A stretch of 64,000 nucleotides of DNA from Liopterus haemorrhoidalis (Eukaryota; Arthropoda; Insecta; Coleoptera; Dytiscidae), in assembly GCA_963971575.1 (NCBI GenBank), contig OZ020611.1:57445381-57509380 (forward strand), written 5' to 3'. A model generated the notes under the pieces. It was not told the DNA's origin. It did not search any database and worked only from the letters and a program-made list of their open reading frames with translations. The translations under genes were made by a program, and so were the position numbers. Shown here one piece after another: positions 18,445-31,410 of this stretch. How positions within the stretch are numbered: the first letter of the stretch is position 1; each line of letters opens with the position of its first letter.

Positions 18445-20007
18445 TATATATATAAAAGGCAATGTCCTGACTGACTGACTGACTCATTCACTCATCACCG
18501 CCCAACTTAAACCTCTGGGTCTAGAAAATTGAAATTTGGAGAGTATATTCCCTCCATGACATAAGCACCCATTAAGAAGGGATTTTTCGAAATTTAATCC
18601 CCAAGGGGCGAAAAGGGGTGAAATGTGATTTCACGGATTCCTTAATATCTCTTATGGGCGATGGGATATCGACTTAGTTTTTAGTTATAAAGATTACCCA
18701 TGCAAATGCCGAAAAACTTATTTCGGGATTTTCTCCTAATGAACCCCTAAAGGGGTGAATCTACAATTGGGGTGAATTATACATCCCGTCGTATTTTCTG
18801 TGTTTGTTGAGTTACAAAATTTATTTTTGGCACATAAGTATCTTTTTAAAATATCTCGAAATGGTATTGACAGTTTTTTTAAAATTTCATCCTTAAAGGG
18901 TGAAAAGGGGTGAAATGAGAATTCAAGGATTCCTTAATATCTCTTAGGACCAATAAGATACAGACTTGGTTTTTGCTTACAAAAGATTACTCATACAAAT
19001 GCTGAAAAACTTATTTCACGATTTTGTCCTAATCAACCCCTAAAGGGCTGAATCTACAAACGGGGTGAGTTATACATCGTGTCGTATTTCCTGTGTTTGT
19101 TGTGTTATAAAATTTCATTTTGGCACATAAGTGTATTTTTATAATATCTCGAAATGCTATTGACAGTTTTTTAAAATTGCATCCCTAAAGAGTGAAAAGG
19201 GGTGAAATGTGAATTCAAGGATTCCTTAATATCTCTTAGGACCAATAAAATACCGACTTGGTTTTTCTTTACAAACATTACTCATACAAATGCTGAAAAA
19301 CTTATTTCAGTATTTTGTCGTAATCAACCCCTAAAGGGGTGAATCTACAAACGGGGTGAATTATAGATCCCGTCGTATTTCCTGTGTTTGTTGAGTTATA
19401 AAATTTCTTTTTGGCACGTAAGTGTCTTTTTAAAATATCTCAAAATGGTATTGACAGTTTTTTAAATTTGCATCCCTAAAGGGTGAAAAGGGGGGAAATG
19501 TGAATTCGAGGATTCCTTAATATATTTTAGGACCAATAAGATACCGACTTGGTTTTTGCTTCCAAAGATTGCTCATACAAATGCCGGAAAACTTATTTCA
19601 GGATTTTGTCCTAATCAACCCCTAAAAGGGTGAATCTACAAACTGGGTGAATTATACATGCCGTCGTATTTCCTGAGATTGTTGTGTTATAAAATATCTA
19701 ATTGACTTTAAAATATCTCGAAATAATATTGACAGTGTTTTAAAATTGCATCCCTTAAGGGTGAAAAGAGGTGAAATGTGAATTGAAGGATTTCTTAATA
19801 TCTCCTAGGACCAATAAGATATCGACTTGGTTTTTTTCTTATAAAGATTACTCATATAAATGCCGAAAAACTTATTTCAGGATTTTGTCCTAATCACACC
19901 CTTAAAGGATGAATCTACATTCGGACTTAATTATACATCCTGTCGTATTTGCTGTATTTGTTGAGTCATAACATTTCTATTTAGCTGATGGTTGTCTTTT
20001 TAAAATA

Positions 20008-20500
20008 CAGTAGAACCTCGATATAACGGACCAATGGGGGTGACGGGATGTCCGATATAGCCGAATGTCCGTTATATAAAAATAAATTTTCTGAATAAGC
20101 TATTTATTAACTATCAAATAGAAATATATGTATTATAAACGAAAGTTTACATTCTAATTACACTTTAAAATTTCAGTTTATTTGTCTTCAGATGATATGT
20201 CACTATACGCCCGTTGAGGAGAGTCGTCAATGTTTGTTTTTGAATTTCCTGGTTTCGGTGACAGTGGTTTGAAAAATGTATTAATTTTTGTTTGGATTTT
20301 TGAAGTTTGTTGTTTCTTAATTATTAACTATCTAAAATTGCGAAAGTGCGTGTAATATAATTGCATTTCGCTGTCTGCCGCATCATCGATAAATGATACT
20401 ACCCCGAGTGTGCAGTCACGTGCAGTTTACGATCGCTTACATGCTGTCCGTTATATCCGAAGTCCGTTGTATTGAGGTCCGTTATATCGAGGTTTTACTG
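20008..20500. mobile_element. Pogo/Tigger-type MITE
   Basis: Near-perfect terminal inverted repeats CAGTAGAACCTCGATATAAC and the inverse of CAGTAAAACCTCGATATAAC, with a TA duplication on both sides (20006-20007, 20501-20502). CAGTARAACCTCGATATAAC is the characteristic pogo/Tigger terminus. It sits in a 290-bp unit of the Helitron-like array, splitting the phrase TTTTTAAAATA/TCTCGAAAT. No transposase. Confidence 0.92.
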
Positions 20501-20757
20501 TAACTCGAAATGCTTTTGACATTTTTTTAAAATTGCATCCCTAAAGGGTGAAATGTGATTTCAACAATTCTTTTATATCTCTTAGGTCCAATAAAATATT
20601 TATATGATTTTTGCTTATAAATATTACCCATACAAATTCCAAAAACTTATTTCAGGATTTTATACTAATCAACCCCATTTAGGGAATGGGGTGAATCTAC
20701 ATTCGGGGTGAATTATACATCCCGTCATATTTCTTGTGTTTGTTCAGTCATATTGCT

Positions 20758-20840
20758 ATAATAATAATAATAATAATATTTATTTAGTGTTAAATATATT
20801 ACAGAAAATGTTTACACAAGTCAAAATATATAAAAAAAGC
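20758..20840 (-). mobile_element. Non-LTR 3' tail, (AAT)n, reverse orientation
   Basis: (AAT)n, then ATTTATTTAGTGTTAAATAT and AGAAAATGTTTACACAAGTC, the inverse of the 3' tail at about 38760-38850. A very short 5'-truncated insertion. Confidence 0.65.
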
Positions 20841-22083
20841 TATTTTGGCACATAGGTGCCTTTTTTAAATATCTCGAAATAATTTTGACAATTTTTTTAA
20901 ATTTCATCCTTAAAGGGGTAAATGGGTATTTTTTATTCGATAGAACATTTCTTGGACATAGATACATGAAATTCGCAAAATATATTCCACTAAGAAGAGA
21001 TTTTTCGAAAGTTGACTCTTAAGGGGGTGAAATATGAATGCAATATCTCTTAGAACCAATCAGACCAATATTAAAACAGAAATTCAGGATTTTGCCCGAA
21101 TCAACCCCTAAAGGGATGAATTTGGGTTGAATTATTGAAACCTTTGTATTCCTATTTTTGATAACATTTCATTTTGGTATATAGGTTTCTATTTAAAATA
21201 TTTAGTAAGCGTTTTGACAGTTTTTTGACCCACTAATATGAAACTTTCCCAAATTCGATCCCTAAGGGGGTGAAAAGGCCTGACATGTGATTCCTCAATA
21301 TCTCTTAGGACCATTGAGATATTGACTTGGTTTTTGCTTGCAAAGGTTACACACACAAATGTTTAAGAACTAAATTCAGGATTTTGTTCTAATCTACCCT
21401 TAAAGGGATATATTTATTTTCAATAAATTTGTTTGCAACAGCGTATTGCAAATTTGTCTGGAAAGATTTTAAACTATATAACATAAGCTATATTATAAAA
21501 AACTATAAATACACATGTAAAATATATATTAACGAATTTTAGGATTTAATATTGCTTTAAGTTACCTATAAAAATTTAAACTTATTTTAAAATTTTACCC
21601 TAATCAATCCCTAAAAGGCTGAATCTGCATTCAGGGTACAGAAGAACCCTTCATATTTCTTTCGTTTGTTATAACATTCCTTTTTGTCATATATATGTCT
21701 TTTTTAAATATCTAAAAAGTTTTAAACAGTTTTTTTTTACTCAGTATGACGTAACAACCAACTAAAAAAGGATTTTTTGAAGTTTGACCTCTGTGGTGAA
21801 AAAGAGTAAAATGTTTTTTCACGGATTCTTCAATATCTTTTAGGACAAATGAGATATCGACTAGGTTTTTGCTTACAAAGGTTACCCATACACATGTTTA
21901 AAAACATACTGAGGATTTTACACTAATGAGATCGTCAATATACCGTAGCGAAGCACGGGTGTTCAGCTAGTTTTCATATAGGGCTCAAAGTTGTCGTTAG
22001 ATTTCTTTTCTTTTTCAACCTTTTCTGGCATGGGACCTCCCAAAATAACTTAAATGTTGTCTGCGGCCCCTATATATATATAA

Positions 22084-22130
<47 letters not shown>

Positions 22131-22136
<6 letters not shown>

Positions 22137-22470
22137 TTACCGCTTATGCAAGCCAATTCTATGTACTCAATGGACGGTGTCAAACCAAAATTGACGTTTT
22201 CAGACCAGGGGAATGGTCTGAAAACGTTTTTCATGTTTTTTGGAGCTCTTGCACCCTGATTATATAGCAGCGATGACAGAGAAAATTTCACAAATGGTCT
22301 GAATACGAGGGTAGATCGTATATTTATATACAAATTTAGTTCACTGATTTGTCGTGAAGAGCGCGCACCAGTAGTTTTTGTATATAACTTTTTATACAAA
22401 AAATGTACGATTCCGACTTTGTCAGACCAGTACAATTCAGTCGACGTTGTCAAGCCTTAAATCTGGCAAC
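22131..22470. repeat. Outer subterminal region of left arm, motif-rich
   Basis: It carries repeated 14-mers of form GAC-N4-TCA-RRCC: GACGGTGTCAAACC (22173), GACGTTTTCAGACC (22193), GACTTTGTCAGACC (22415) and GACGTTGTCAAGCC (22443), plus inverted partial copies near 22214 and 22297. CGTTTTCAGACCA, a six-base loop and its exact inverse form a hairpin. The mirrored region is about 32040-32383. Confidence 0.7.
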
Positions 22471-23124
22471 ACTGTATAGAATGAGCTAGATAAACATTCC
22501 AGTCATGATAATTTTAGTTCATTGTAAGAACTTAAATATTTTCTTTCAATTTGTCTTACAGAAAAACTTTAAACTCAAATTTAGTTTTGGCAGACTCGTA
22601 GATACTTGAAAACAATGCATATAACCGATTTGTATCAAATTTGTTCAAATTAAAATTTTGGTATTTGCGCCATGAAATTCTTCTTTTTTTTTCAATTTAG
22701 AAATAATTACATTTTTATAGTTTATAGATTTTTTAAAGCGTGCTGAATGTTACTGCTTAAAATGAGACGTTAAATTAATTTAATATTTTTATTAGAATCC
22801 CAAATAAATGTACATTGTAATAAGTTTGAACTTTGTTGATATATTTCACAGAAAATTATTCTAATACGGACATCAATGTCCATAATTTATTCTTAATTCC
22901 AAAGAAGAACACAAAAGGTTTCAAATTACAAATAACTCGTTTGAACAATTACTTTTCTTAATTGTAAAAAATAAAAATAATTGTAAAAAACAAAAGTTCC
23001 CATTTCATTTTGAGTATTGAACATTTATGTGTACGTTTAAGAGCGTACTGTACCTGGGTTACGCTCAACGGATACGTGCATTTGAAAGGGTCAAAGAATT
23101 TGAACCAAATGTTATCGGATCAAT

Positions 23125-24165
23125 TTGATTTTTTTTTTAATTTGAAGGTAAAGATTGGCTCCGTTGGATTTAAGAGTTAAAATTTGGTTTTATTTTTAAT
23201 TTTCAGTTTTACAATGTCCTAAACTTTGTCTAACTTCACATCACTGTTCCTCCGTAAATCAATAACAATTGCAAATTCCATAGCTAGAATCCTATAGACT
23301 GTACTTTTATCTTTAAAATGAGCCCTTATTTATGAAAATTAATTAATATTTAGCACCAATTCTTTGGCCCACACCGAAACACTATTTATATAAAATACTG
23401 GCATTTACAAGCATCGAGAGATGTATCCATCTGGTAGCGTGGTTTTAAACTAATCTAATCATAGTAGAGGGAGTCTTAAGCTCCGCCTTCGTTTCCTACA
23501 CATATCTTTAAATTCGGTTGAAATGGGTAACAGAAGATCTTTGGAATAAAACAGTTTGTGACGTCAAATTTACCTGTTTTATTTTAGACTTTCCGTGGTA
23601 GAATACAAATTCATATTGGCACAAAAAAATGGTCCCAAAAATTAAGTTAAATAATTATGGCCGGCTTCTGAAAGCTTAGTTAACTATAACCAAATGGTCA
23701 GAACATGGTTGTTATGGTAACGTATGGGATTGTTATACTGTAATCGAGTTTAACCAAAAGGTTAAATCAACCCCTAAAGGGGTGAATCTATGATTATTAA
23801 CATAATTTTTTGATGATAAAAAAAAAAAAACTATTATTTCTACAAAATTATCTGTAAAATCAGAATTGGTAATAAATATTAATCACTTTTCACATACAAG
23901 AGCTTATTTTAAAGATAAAATTACAATAAAGAGTGGTTAAGTGTTAACATTTGTAATTTTTATTCATTTACTGAGTAACAGTCATGTGAAATTAAAAAAG
24001 TATAGCACTGTAAAATTGAAAATTAAAAATAAATCAAAATACAAATTTAAACTTATTAAAATATTTAATTTATTTACTTTATTTTTTATTAAAATTTATT
24101 TACTTATTTACTTATTAAAATTTTGATATTTTCTTTCATATCTTGAAATTAAAAAAAAAAAATCA
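23125..24165. repeat. Diverged foldback repeat inside the left arm
   Basis: About 260-300 bases at 23125-23390 recur inverted at about 23875-24165: AGCCCTTATTTATG opposes AGAGCTTATTTTAAAG-type text, TTATCTTTAAAATGAGC opposes its inverse, and both outer ends carry TTTGATT with a poly-T/poly-A run. The unit looks like an old foldback transposon. Its mirror in the right arm is 30355-31410. Confidence 0.65.
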
Positions 24166-24609
24166 AATTGATTCGAATATATTTAATCTATATTTTATGA
24201 TTCCCAAAAATACAGGTTGATTTATAAATATTAGCACTTTTCCCTCTCCCTGTAAGCTACTTCCACTTTGGTCACTCCCCCAATGACGTAATACGACTTC
24301 TCGCCACCGCACCCCGCGTGCAACGATGGACTTTGGAGGTGGCTACATTCGCCTCTTGACTTCAAATTTTAAGATGCCATATCATAGGCTCGAAACCTGG
24401 TTTCACTCTGTCATGACATTAAATTACGAGAAAATATATATAGCTCTTGTTTTTTGAATGTCAAATAAATAAACCCATAGAAAAAAAGCATATCAGACAG
24501 ACAGAGAGATTTTTTTTGTGAATTTTGTCTTACATTCACTTGGAACATGTAGAAACGAAAAATGGGTACCAAGAAAAAATTATGTGAAGTGTGAATTTTC
24601 ACACGTTTC

Positions 24610-25612
24610 AGGGTTTCGCAGGTATTTAGTGAATGATGATTATTTGGGAAGCCAAAACAAATTTTATGTTAAAATATTTTTTTATTAATTTTAATTCGAA
24701 TGCCTAATACCATTATTTGGGTTTCTAAAAATTTGCAGTATTTTTTTTTATATACGAAGGTTCATTATTATTTTGAAAATTGCGCCTACGGCTTCCATTG
24801 GTTGTTTAAGTCATAAACTCCGCCCCTCTGATTTCGTATACATTCAAACATAGAATTAAATTATAATATCAACACTTCCCACTGGTTATTAAATTTACGG
24901 TTTTAAAAATTAAATGCAACATTTGCCAAAATATAACTAGAATTTTGACAAAATAATTTAAACAAAATAAAAATGCAAAAAAAAAACAGAAAAAATAAAA
25001 ATTGACGGGAGGTGAACAGTAGTTTGCAACTTACGAAGCGAGAACGTTACCACTGATCTACGAACGTTCACTCCTTTACTGTGTTAAATAGCGGATTAAA
25101 TATTTTACATATTTTAGTTAAAAACACAAAAAAATGCGTTATTTTCCGAAAACATAATCTGATCAAAAATTCCTGTTTTACTATTCCGGTTCACACCAAT
25201 GTACATTACTTAGAATTTTTTCAGATTTTTAGTTTAAACCATCTGGGCTACAGGGTGTGGGACAAAATTTTGCACAATTCTCGCAAAAATCGCGTCAAAA
25301 TAATTTATTTTGCAAAAATAAAATTTTGATCGTTAATTCAGGTTTCAAGGGCTTTCGTTTGATACCATACACAGAATTGTAAAAAAATATTATTTTTTTT
25401 CGATGAGCATATATTTGCTTATATTTTTAGGGGAATATGTTTTTTAGATGTTTTAGTATTTTTCCTATGTGGGGTCAAAGAGTTGTATAAGCATGTCATA
25501 TTTCAACTCTCTAGGTTTAGCCGTTTGGCTACAATTTTTACCGAACAGACAGACAGACAGACGACAAAATGACAGACGACAAAATGACGGTATAAGGGTT
25601 TTACAAAACCCT
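24610..25612. mobile_element. AGGGTTTCGCAGG-family repeat in left arm
   Basis: It starts AGGGTTTCGCAGGTATTTAG and ends GGGTTTTACAAAACCCT. It includes the words AATGCGTTATTTTCCGAAAA and the sequence around a (CAGA)n run as in copy 1. A tRNA-like block lies at 25010-25083 on the minus strand. Confidence 0.65.
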
Positions 25613-26984
25613 AAAAAAGAACAGATTTAACCTCCAATTTTATTTATATACGTAAATTTTCCACAACTTTGTAAATTTCACTTAGAAGATAAAAGGTTGT
25701 TAAATGATGCTTGTTGTTACGTTTCACAGATTAGTTCACTGACTGTAGTTTAGGCTCACCGTAAATTTGAGAATTGCCAGAGCCGAAACTGCACTCAAAA
25801 AAAAAAAAAAAAAAAAACAGTGAGATATAACAAAAAGGTCTAATTAAACAACCTTTTACAAATATTATTTTTTTCTCGTTTATGATCCACCTGACACGCA
25901 TACTTCTTTTTGGTGTATAGAATTTCGTTTATCGGTGACTCTAAGGATCTTGCTTAATTTTACTTATCACAAGCAAGCTGTGGCTGCCAGCAATAAATCG
26001 TTTGTGCTTGCCGTTGACCGCTCGCAAGTAGATAATAATTAAATTGTTAAAATAATTTGTGTAAAAAATATTTAGACAAATTACGGGCTCTGCTTAGCAA
26101 CCGGCTATAAGCTGTACGGGCATTTCTGTGTGCGCTAAAAAATAGACGTAATCCTGTCTATATTACTCCTACATGTACACAGATTGAAAATGTGGTCACA
26201 AAACTTGAAATCAAGAGATCTAGACTCATCTCGCGCTGTCGCGTCAATGATGATGATGACTTCTCTTTATTTTTCATATGAGAAATATAATTGTAAATAT
26301 TACCTTTTATTATCACGACAGGAATAGTTCACTGAATTTATACAATAATAAATGTCCTTAATAACAAAATACGTAAATAATACGCCAATATAATTAAAAC
26401 CAAGATACAATTTGTAAAAATATATTTTAAGGCGCAGTACAACCTAGTGGCTGTGCTTTTCGGGTCAGGTATGCGACAGTATTGACTAATATTTCTTCAT
26501 TTTATTGAGTAACAAAATTATTTAATTTGAAGTGTAATCATTTTCAAAAACGCGTGAAAAAAACAGCACAGGAGGATCCCCCGAATATATTTTATGTATA
26601 AAATAATAATCGGCATATATTAAATGTAATTACTAACTTATGATCAAAAAGTCTTTCAGTCTCAGATGGCTTATGTATTATAAATCGCAGATCTTCTTTT
26701 GTTAATTGAGTATTCATAATGTACGTGTCATTTGTCGAAAAAAAGGAGATTTTCTTATATAAAACATAGCCGCCCGAAGAAAGGACATTTTGATCCACAT
26801 GTTACATTGCAAATACGTATATGAATTATCAACAAGTGTTTTTTCACATATAATATTATTATTATTTATTTAAAATGCACTCTTGAGTGTAAACATATTC
26901 CTGAACAGTAGGACTGAATGAGTCGGTTTGAATGTTTTCAACTTTACAAATCATATTATACACTATGATAAAATTGGCAACGTC

Positions 26985-27242
26985 GCAAGGCCTGACAATG
27001 TCGATTGAACAACACTATTTTATACAGGTGATACTGAAAAAGCGGTTCCATATACTGGGTCTAATAATGTTTATTAAACATAGCGAATTTTTTTTTTGAG
27101 ATTTTCTTACCCCTCTCAGTGTGCCCTGAGAGTTATAACTGGTAGATTCTATATCTGGCATATATACACGCGAAATCCTTTAAATAACGGTAGGTCTTAG
27201 GTCGCCTGTTGGATATCATTGGTCTGACCACGTCGGTTGTAT

Positions 27243-27302
<60 letters not shown>

Positions 27303-27560
27303 TGATACAACCGACGTGGTCAGACCAATGATATCCAACAGGCGACCTAAGACCTACCGTTATTTAAAGGATTTCGCGTGTATATATGCCAGATATAGAA
27401 TCTACCAGTTATAACTCTCAGGGCACACTGAGAGGGGTAAGAAAATCTCAAAAAAAAAAATTCGCTATGTTTAATAAACATTATTAGACCCAGTATATGG
27501 AACCGCTTTTTCAGTATCACCTGTATAAAATAGTGTTGTTCAATCGACATTGTCAGGCCT
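26985..27560. repeat. Palindrome centre and inner subterminal regions
   Basis: A (TA)n core at 27246-27300 is flanked by exact inverse sequences. GACGTGGTCAGACC (27313 and, inverted, 27221) and GACATTGTCAGGCC (27545 and, inverted, 26989) match the motif found at the outer ends of the arms. This suggests that each 5.1-kb arm is itself an element with related ends. Confidence 0.75.
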
Positions 27561-28914
27561 TGCGACGTTGCCAATTTTATCATAGTGTATAATATGGTTT
27601 GTAAAGTTGAAAACATTCAAACCGACTCATTCAGTCCTACTGTTCAGGAGTATGTTTACACTCAAGAGTGCATTTTAAATAAAAAATAATAATATTATAT
27701 GTGAAAAATCACTTGTTGGTAATTCATATACGTATTTGCAATGTAACATGTGGATCAAAATGTCCTTTCTTCGGGCGGCTATGTTTTATATAAGAAAATC
27801 TCCTTTTTTTTTTGACAAATGACACGTGCATTATGAATACTCAATTAACAAAAGAAGATCTGCGATTTATAATACATAAGCCATCTGAGACTGAAAGACT
27901 TTTTGATCATAAGTTAGTAATTACATTTAATATATGCCGATTATTATTTTATACATAAAATATATTCGGGGGATCCTCCTGTGCTGTTTTTTTCACGCGT
28001 TTTTGAAAATGATTACACTTCCAATTAAATAATTTTGTTACTCAATAAAATGAAGAAATATTAGTCAATACTGTCGCATACCTGACCCGAAAAGCACAGC
28101 CACTAGGTTGTACTGCGCATTAAAATATATTTTTACAAATTGTATCTTGGTTTTAATTATATTGGCGTATTATTTACGTATTTTGTTATTAAGGACATTT
28201 ATTACTGTATAAATTCAGTAAACTATTACTGTCGTGATAATAAAAGGTAATATTTACAATTATATTTCTCATATGAAAAATAAAGAGAAGTCATCATCAT
28301 CATTGACGCGACAGCGCGAGATGAGTCTAGATCTCTTGATTTCAAGTTTTGTGACCACATTTTCAATCTGTGTACATGTAGGAGTAATATAGACAGGATT
28401 ACGTCTATTTTTTAGCGCACAGCTTATAGCCGGTTGCTAAGCAGAGCCCGTAATTTGTCTAAATATTTTTTACACAAATTATTTTAACAATTTAATTATT
28501 ATCGACTTGCGAGCGGTCAACGGCAAGCACAAAAGATTTATTGCTGGCAGCTTGTGATAAGTAAAATTAAGCAAGATCGTTAGAATCACCGATAAACGAA
28601 ATTCTATACACCAAAAAGAAGTATGCGTGTCAGGTGGATCATAAACGAGAAAAAAATAATATTTGTAAAAGGTTGTTTAATTAGACCTTTTTGTTATATC
28701 ACTGTTTTTTTGTTTTTTTTTTTTTTTTTTGAGTGCAGTTTCGGCTCTGGCAATTCTCAAATTTACGGTGAGCCGAAACTACAGTCAGTGAACTAATCTG
28801 TGAAACGTAACAACAAGCATCATTTAACAACCTTTTATCTTCTAAGTGAAATTTACAAAGTTGTGGAAAATTTACATATATAAATAAAATTGGAGGTTAA
28901 ATCTGTTCTTTTTT

Positions 28915-28949
28915 AGGGTTTTGTAAAACCCTTATACCGTCATTTTGTC

Positions 28950-28983
<34 letters not shown>

Positions 28984-29923
28984 TCGGTAAAAATTGTAGC
29001 CAAACGGCTAAACCTAGAGAGTTGAAATTTGACATGCTTATACAACTCTTTGACCCGCACATAGGAAAAATACTAAAACATCTAAAAAACATATTCCCCC
29101 AAATATATATAAGCAAATATATGCTCATCGAAAAAAAAAAAAAAAAAATTTTACAATTCTGTGTATGGTATCAAATGAAAGCCCTTGAAACCTGAATTAA
29201 CGATCAAAATTTTATTTTTGCAAAATAAATTATTTTGATGCGATTTTTGCGAGAATTGTGTAAAATTTTGTCCCACACCCTGTAGCCCAGATGGTTTAAA
29301 CTAAAAATCTGAAAAAATTCTAAGTAATGTACATTGGTGTGAACCGGAATAGTAAAACAGGAATTTTTGATCAGATTATGTTTTCGGAAAATAACGCATT
29401 TTTTGTGTTTTTAACTAAAATATGTAAAATATTTAATCCGCTATTTAACACAGTAAAGGAGTGAACGTTCGTAGATCAGTGGTAACGTTCTCGCTTCTTA
29501 AGTTGCAAACTACTGTTCAACTCCCGTCAATTTTTATTTTTTCCGTTTTTTTTTTGCATTTTTATTTTGTTTAAATTATTTTGTCAAAATTCTAGTTATA
29601 TTTTGGCAAATGTTGCATTTAATTTTTAAAAGCGTAAATTTAATAACCAGTGGGAAGTGTTGATATTATAATTTAATTCTATGTTTGAATGTATACGAAA
29701 TCAGAGGGGCGGAGTTTATAACATAAACAACCAATGGAAGCCGTAGGCGCAATTTTCAAAATATTAATGAACCTTGCTATATAAAAAAAAAATACTGCAA
29801 ATTTTTAGAAACCCAAATAATGGTATTAGGCATTCGAATTAAAATTAATAAAAAAATATTTTAACATAAAATTTGTTTTGGCTTCCCAAATAATCATCAT
29901 TCACTAAATACCTGCGAAACCCT
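28915..29923. mobile_element. AGGGTTTCGCAGG-family repeat in right arm
   Basis: Mirror copy of the left-arm element, starting AGGGTTTTGTAAAACCC and ending TACCTGCGAAACCCT. Its (GTCT)n run at 28953-28981 is longer than the left-arm equivalent, showing independent change of the arms. Confidence 0.65.
29461..29533 (+). repeat. tRNA-like module in right arm (mirror at 25010-25083)
   Basis: An A-box-like TAGATCAGTGGTAACG and a B-box-like GTTCAACTCCCG are spaced as in tRNA genes. No clean acceptor stem or CCA-ready end, so it is read as a tRNA-derived module and not a tRNA gene. It occupies the position that holds a different tRNA-like block in the copy at 4586-5480. Confidence 0.45.
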
Positions 29924-30354
29924 GAAACGTGTGAAAATTCACACTTCACATAATTTTTTCTTGGTACCCATTTTTCGTTTCTACATGTTCCAAGTGAATG
30001 TAAGACAAAATTCACAAAAAAAATCTCTCTGTCTGTCTGATATGCTTTTTTTCTATGGGTTTATTTATCTGACATTCAAAAAACAAGAGCTATATATATT
30101 TTCTCGTAATTTAATGTCATGACAGAGTGATACCAGGTTTCGAGCCTATGATATAGCATCTTAAAATTTGAAGTTAAGAGGCGAATGTAGCCACCTCCAA
30201 AGTCCATCGTTGCACGCGGGGTGCGGTGGCGAGAAGTCGTATTACGTCATTGGGGGAGTGACCAAAGTGGAAGTAGCTTACAGGGAGAGGGAAAAGTGCT
30301 AATATTTATAAATCAACCTGTATTTTTGGGAATCATAAAATATAGATTAAATAT

Positions 30355-31410
30355 ATTCGAATCAATTTGATTTTTTTTTTTAATATCAAGATATGAAAGA
30401 AAATATCAAAATTTTAATAAGTAAATAAGTAAATAAATTTAAATAAAAAATAAATTAAATATTTTAATAAGTTTAAATTTGTATTTTGATTTATTTTTAA
30501 TTTTCAATTTTACAGTGCTATACTTTTTTCAATTTCACATGACTGTTACTCAGTAAATGAATAAAAATTACAAATGTTAACACTTAACCACTCTATATTG
30601 TAATTTTATCTTTAAAATAAGCTCTTGTATGTGAAAAGTGATTAATATTTATTACCAATTCTGATTTTACAGATAATTTTGTAGAAATAATAGTTTTTTT
30701 TTTATCATCAAAAAATTATGATAATAATCATAGATTCACTTTAGGGGTTGATTTATCCTTTTGGTTAAACTCGATTACAGTATAACAATCCCATACGTTA
30801 CCATAACAACCATGTTCTGACCATTTGGTTATAGTTAACTAAGCTTTCAGAAGCCGGCCATAATTATTTAACTTAATTTTTGGGACCATTTTTTTGTGTC
30901 AATATGAATTTGTATTCTACCACGGAAAGTCTAAAATAAAACAGGTAAATTTGACGTCACAAACTGTTTTATTCCAAAGATCTTCTGTTACCCATTTCAA
31001 CCGAATTCAAAGATATGTGTAGGAAACGAAGGCGGAGCTTAAGACTCCCTCTACTATGATTAGATTAGTTTAAAACCACGCTACCAGATGGATACATCTC
31101 TCGATGCTTGTAAATGCCAGTATTTCATATAAATAGTGTTTCGGTGTGGGCCAAAGAATTGGTGCTAAATATTAATTAATTTTCATAAATAAGGGCTCAT
31201 TTTAAAGATAAAAGTACAATCTATAGGATTCTAGCTATGGAATTTGCAATTGTTATTGATTTACGGAGGAACAGTGATGTGAAGTTAGACAAAGTTTAGG
31301 ACATTGTAAACCTGAAAATTAAAAATAAAACCTAATTTTAACTCTTAAATCCAACGGAGCCAATGTTTATCTTCAAATTAAAAAAAAAAATCAAATTGAT
31401 CCGACAACAT
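30355..31410. repeat. Diverged foldback repeat inside the right arm
   Basis: 30355-30665 and 31140-31410 are inverted relatives (GAATTGGTAATAAATATTAA opposes GAATTGGTGCTAAATATTAA; outer ends both TCAAATTGAT next to poly-A/T). It is the same structure as 23125-24165 in the left arm. Confidence 0.65.

Larger units (their letters stand above)
18445..21970 (+). mobile_element. Helitron-like element 3 with tandem array
   Basis: It starts TATATATATAAAAGGCAATG with a (TGAC)n run and ends with the CCGTAGCGAAGCACGGG hairpin and GTTCAGCTAG at 21967-21970. Between them are about ten 290-bp units, increasingly decayed towards the right. It is interrupted by a pogo-type MITE (20008-20500) and by a reverse-oriented (ATT)n non-LTR tail (20758-20835). 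No coding. Confidence 0.65.

Noticed and set aside
22070..22453. 127-codon frame present in both palindrome arms (also 32061-32465)
   Set aside because: It runs into the (TA)n microsatellite (IYIYIY tail) and has no recognisable domain. Duplication of the arms explains its repetition.
24411..24602. 63-codon frame identical in both arms (MKIHTSHNFFLV..)
   Set aside because: Short, with no family or splice context, and identity follows from arm similarity. It might still deserve a transcript check, but there is no positive evidence.
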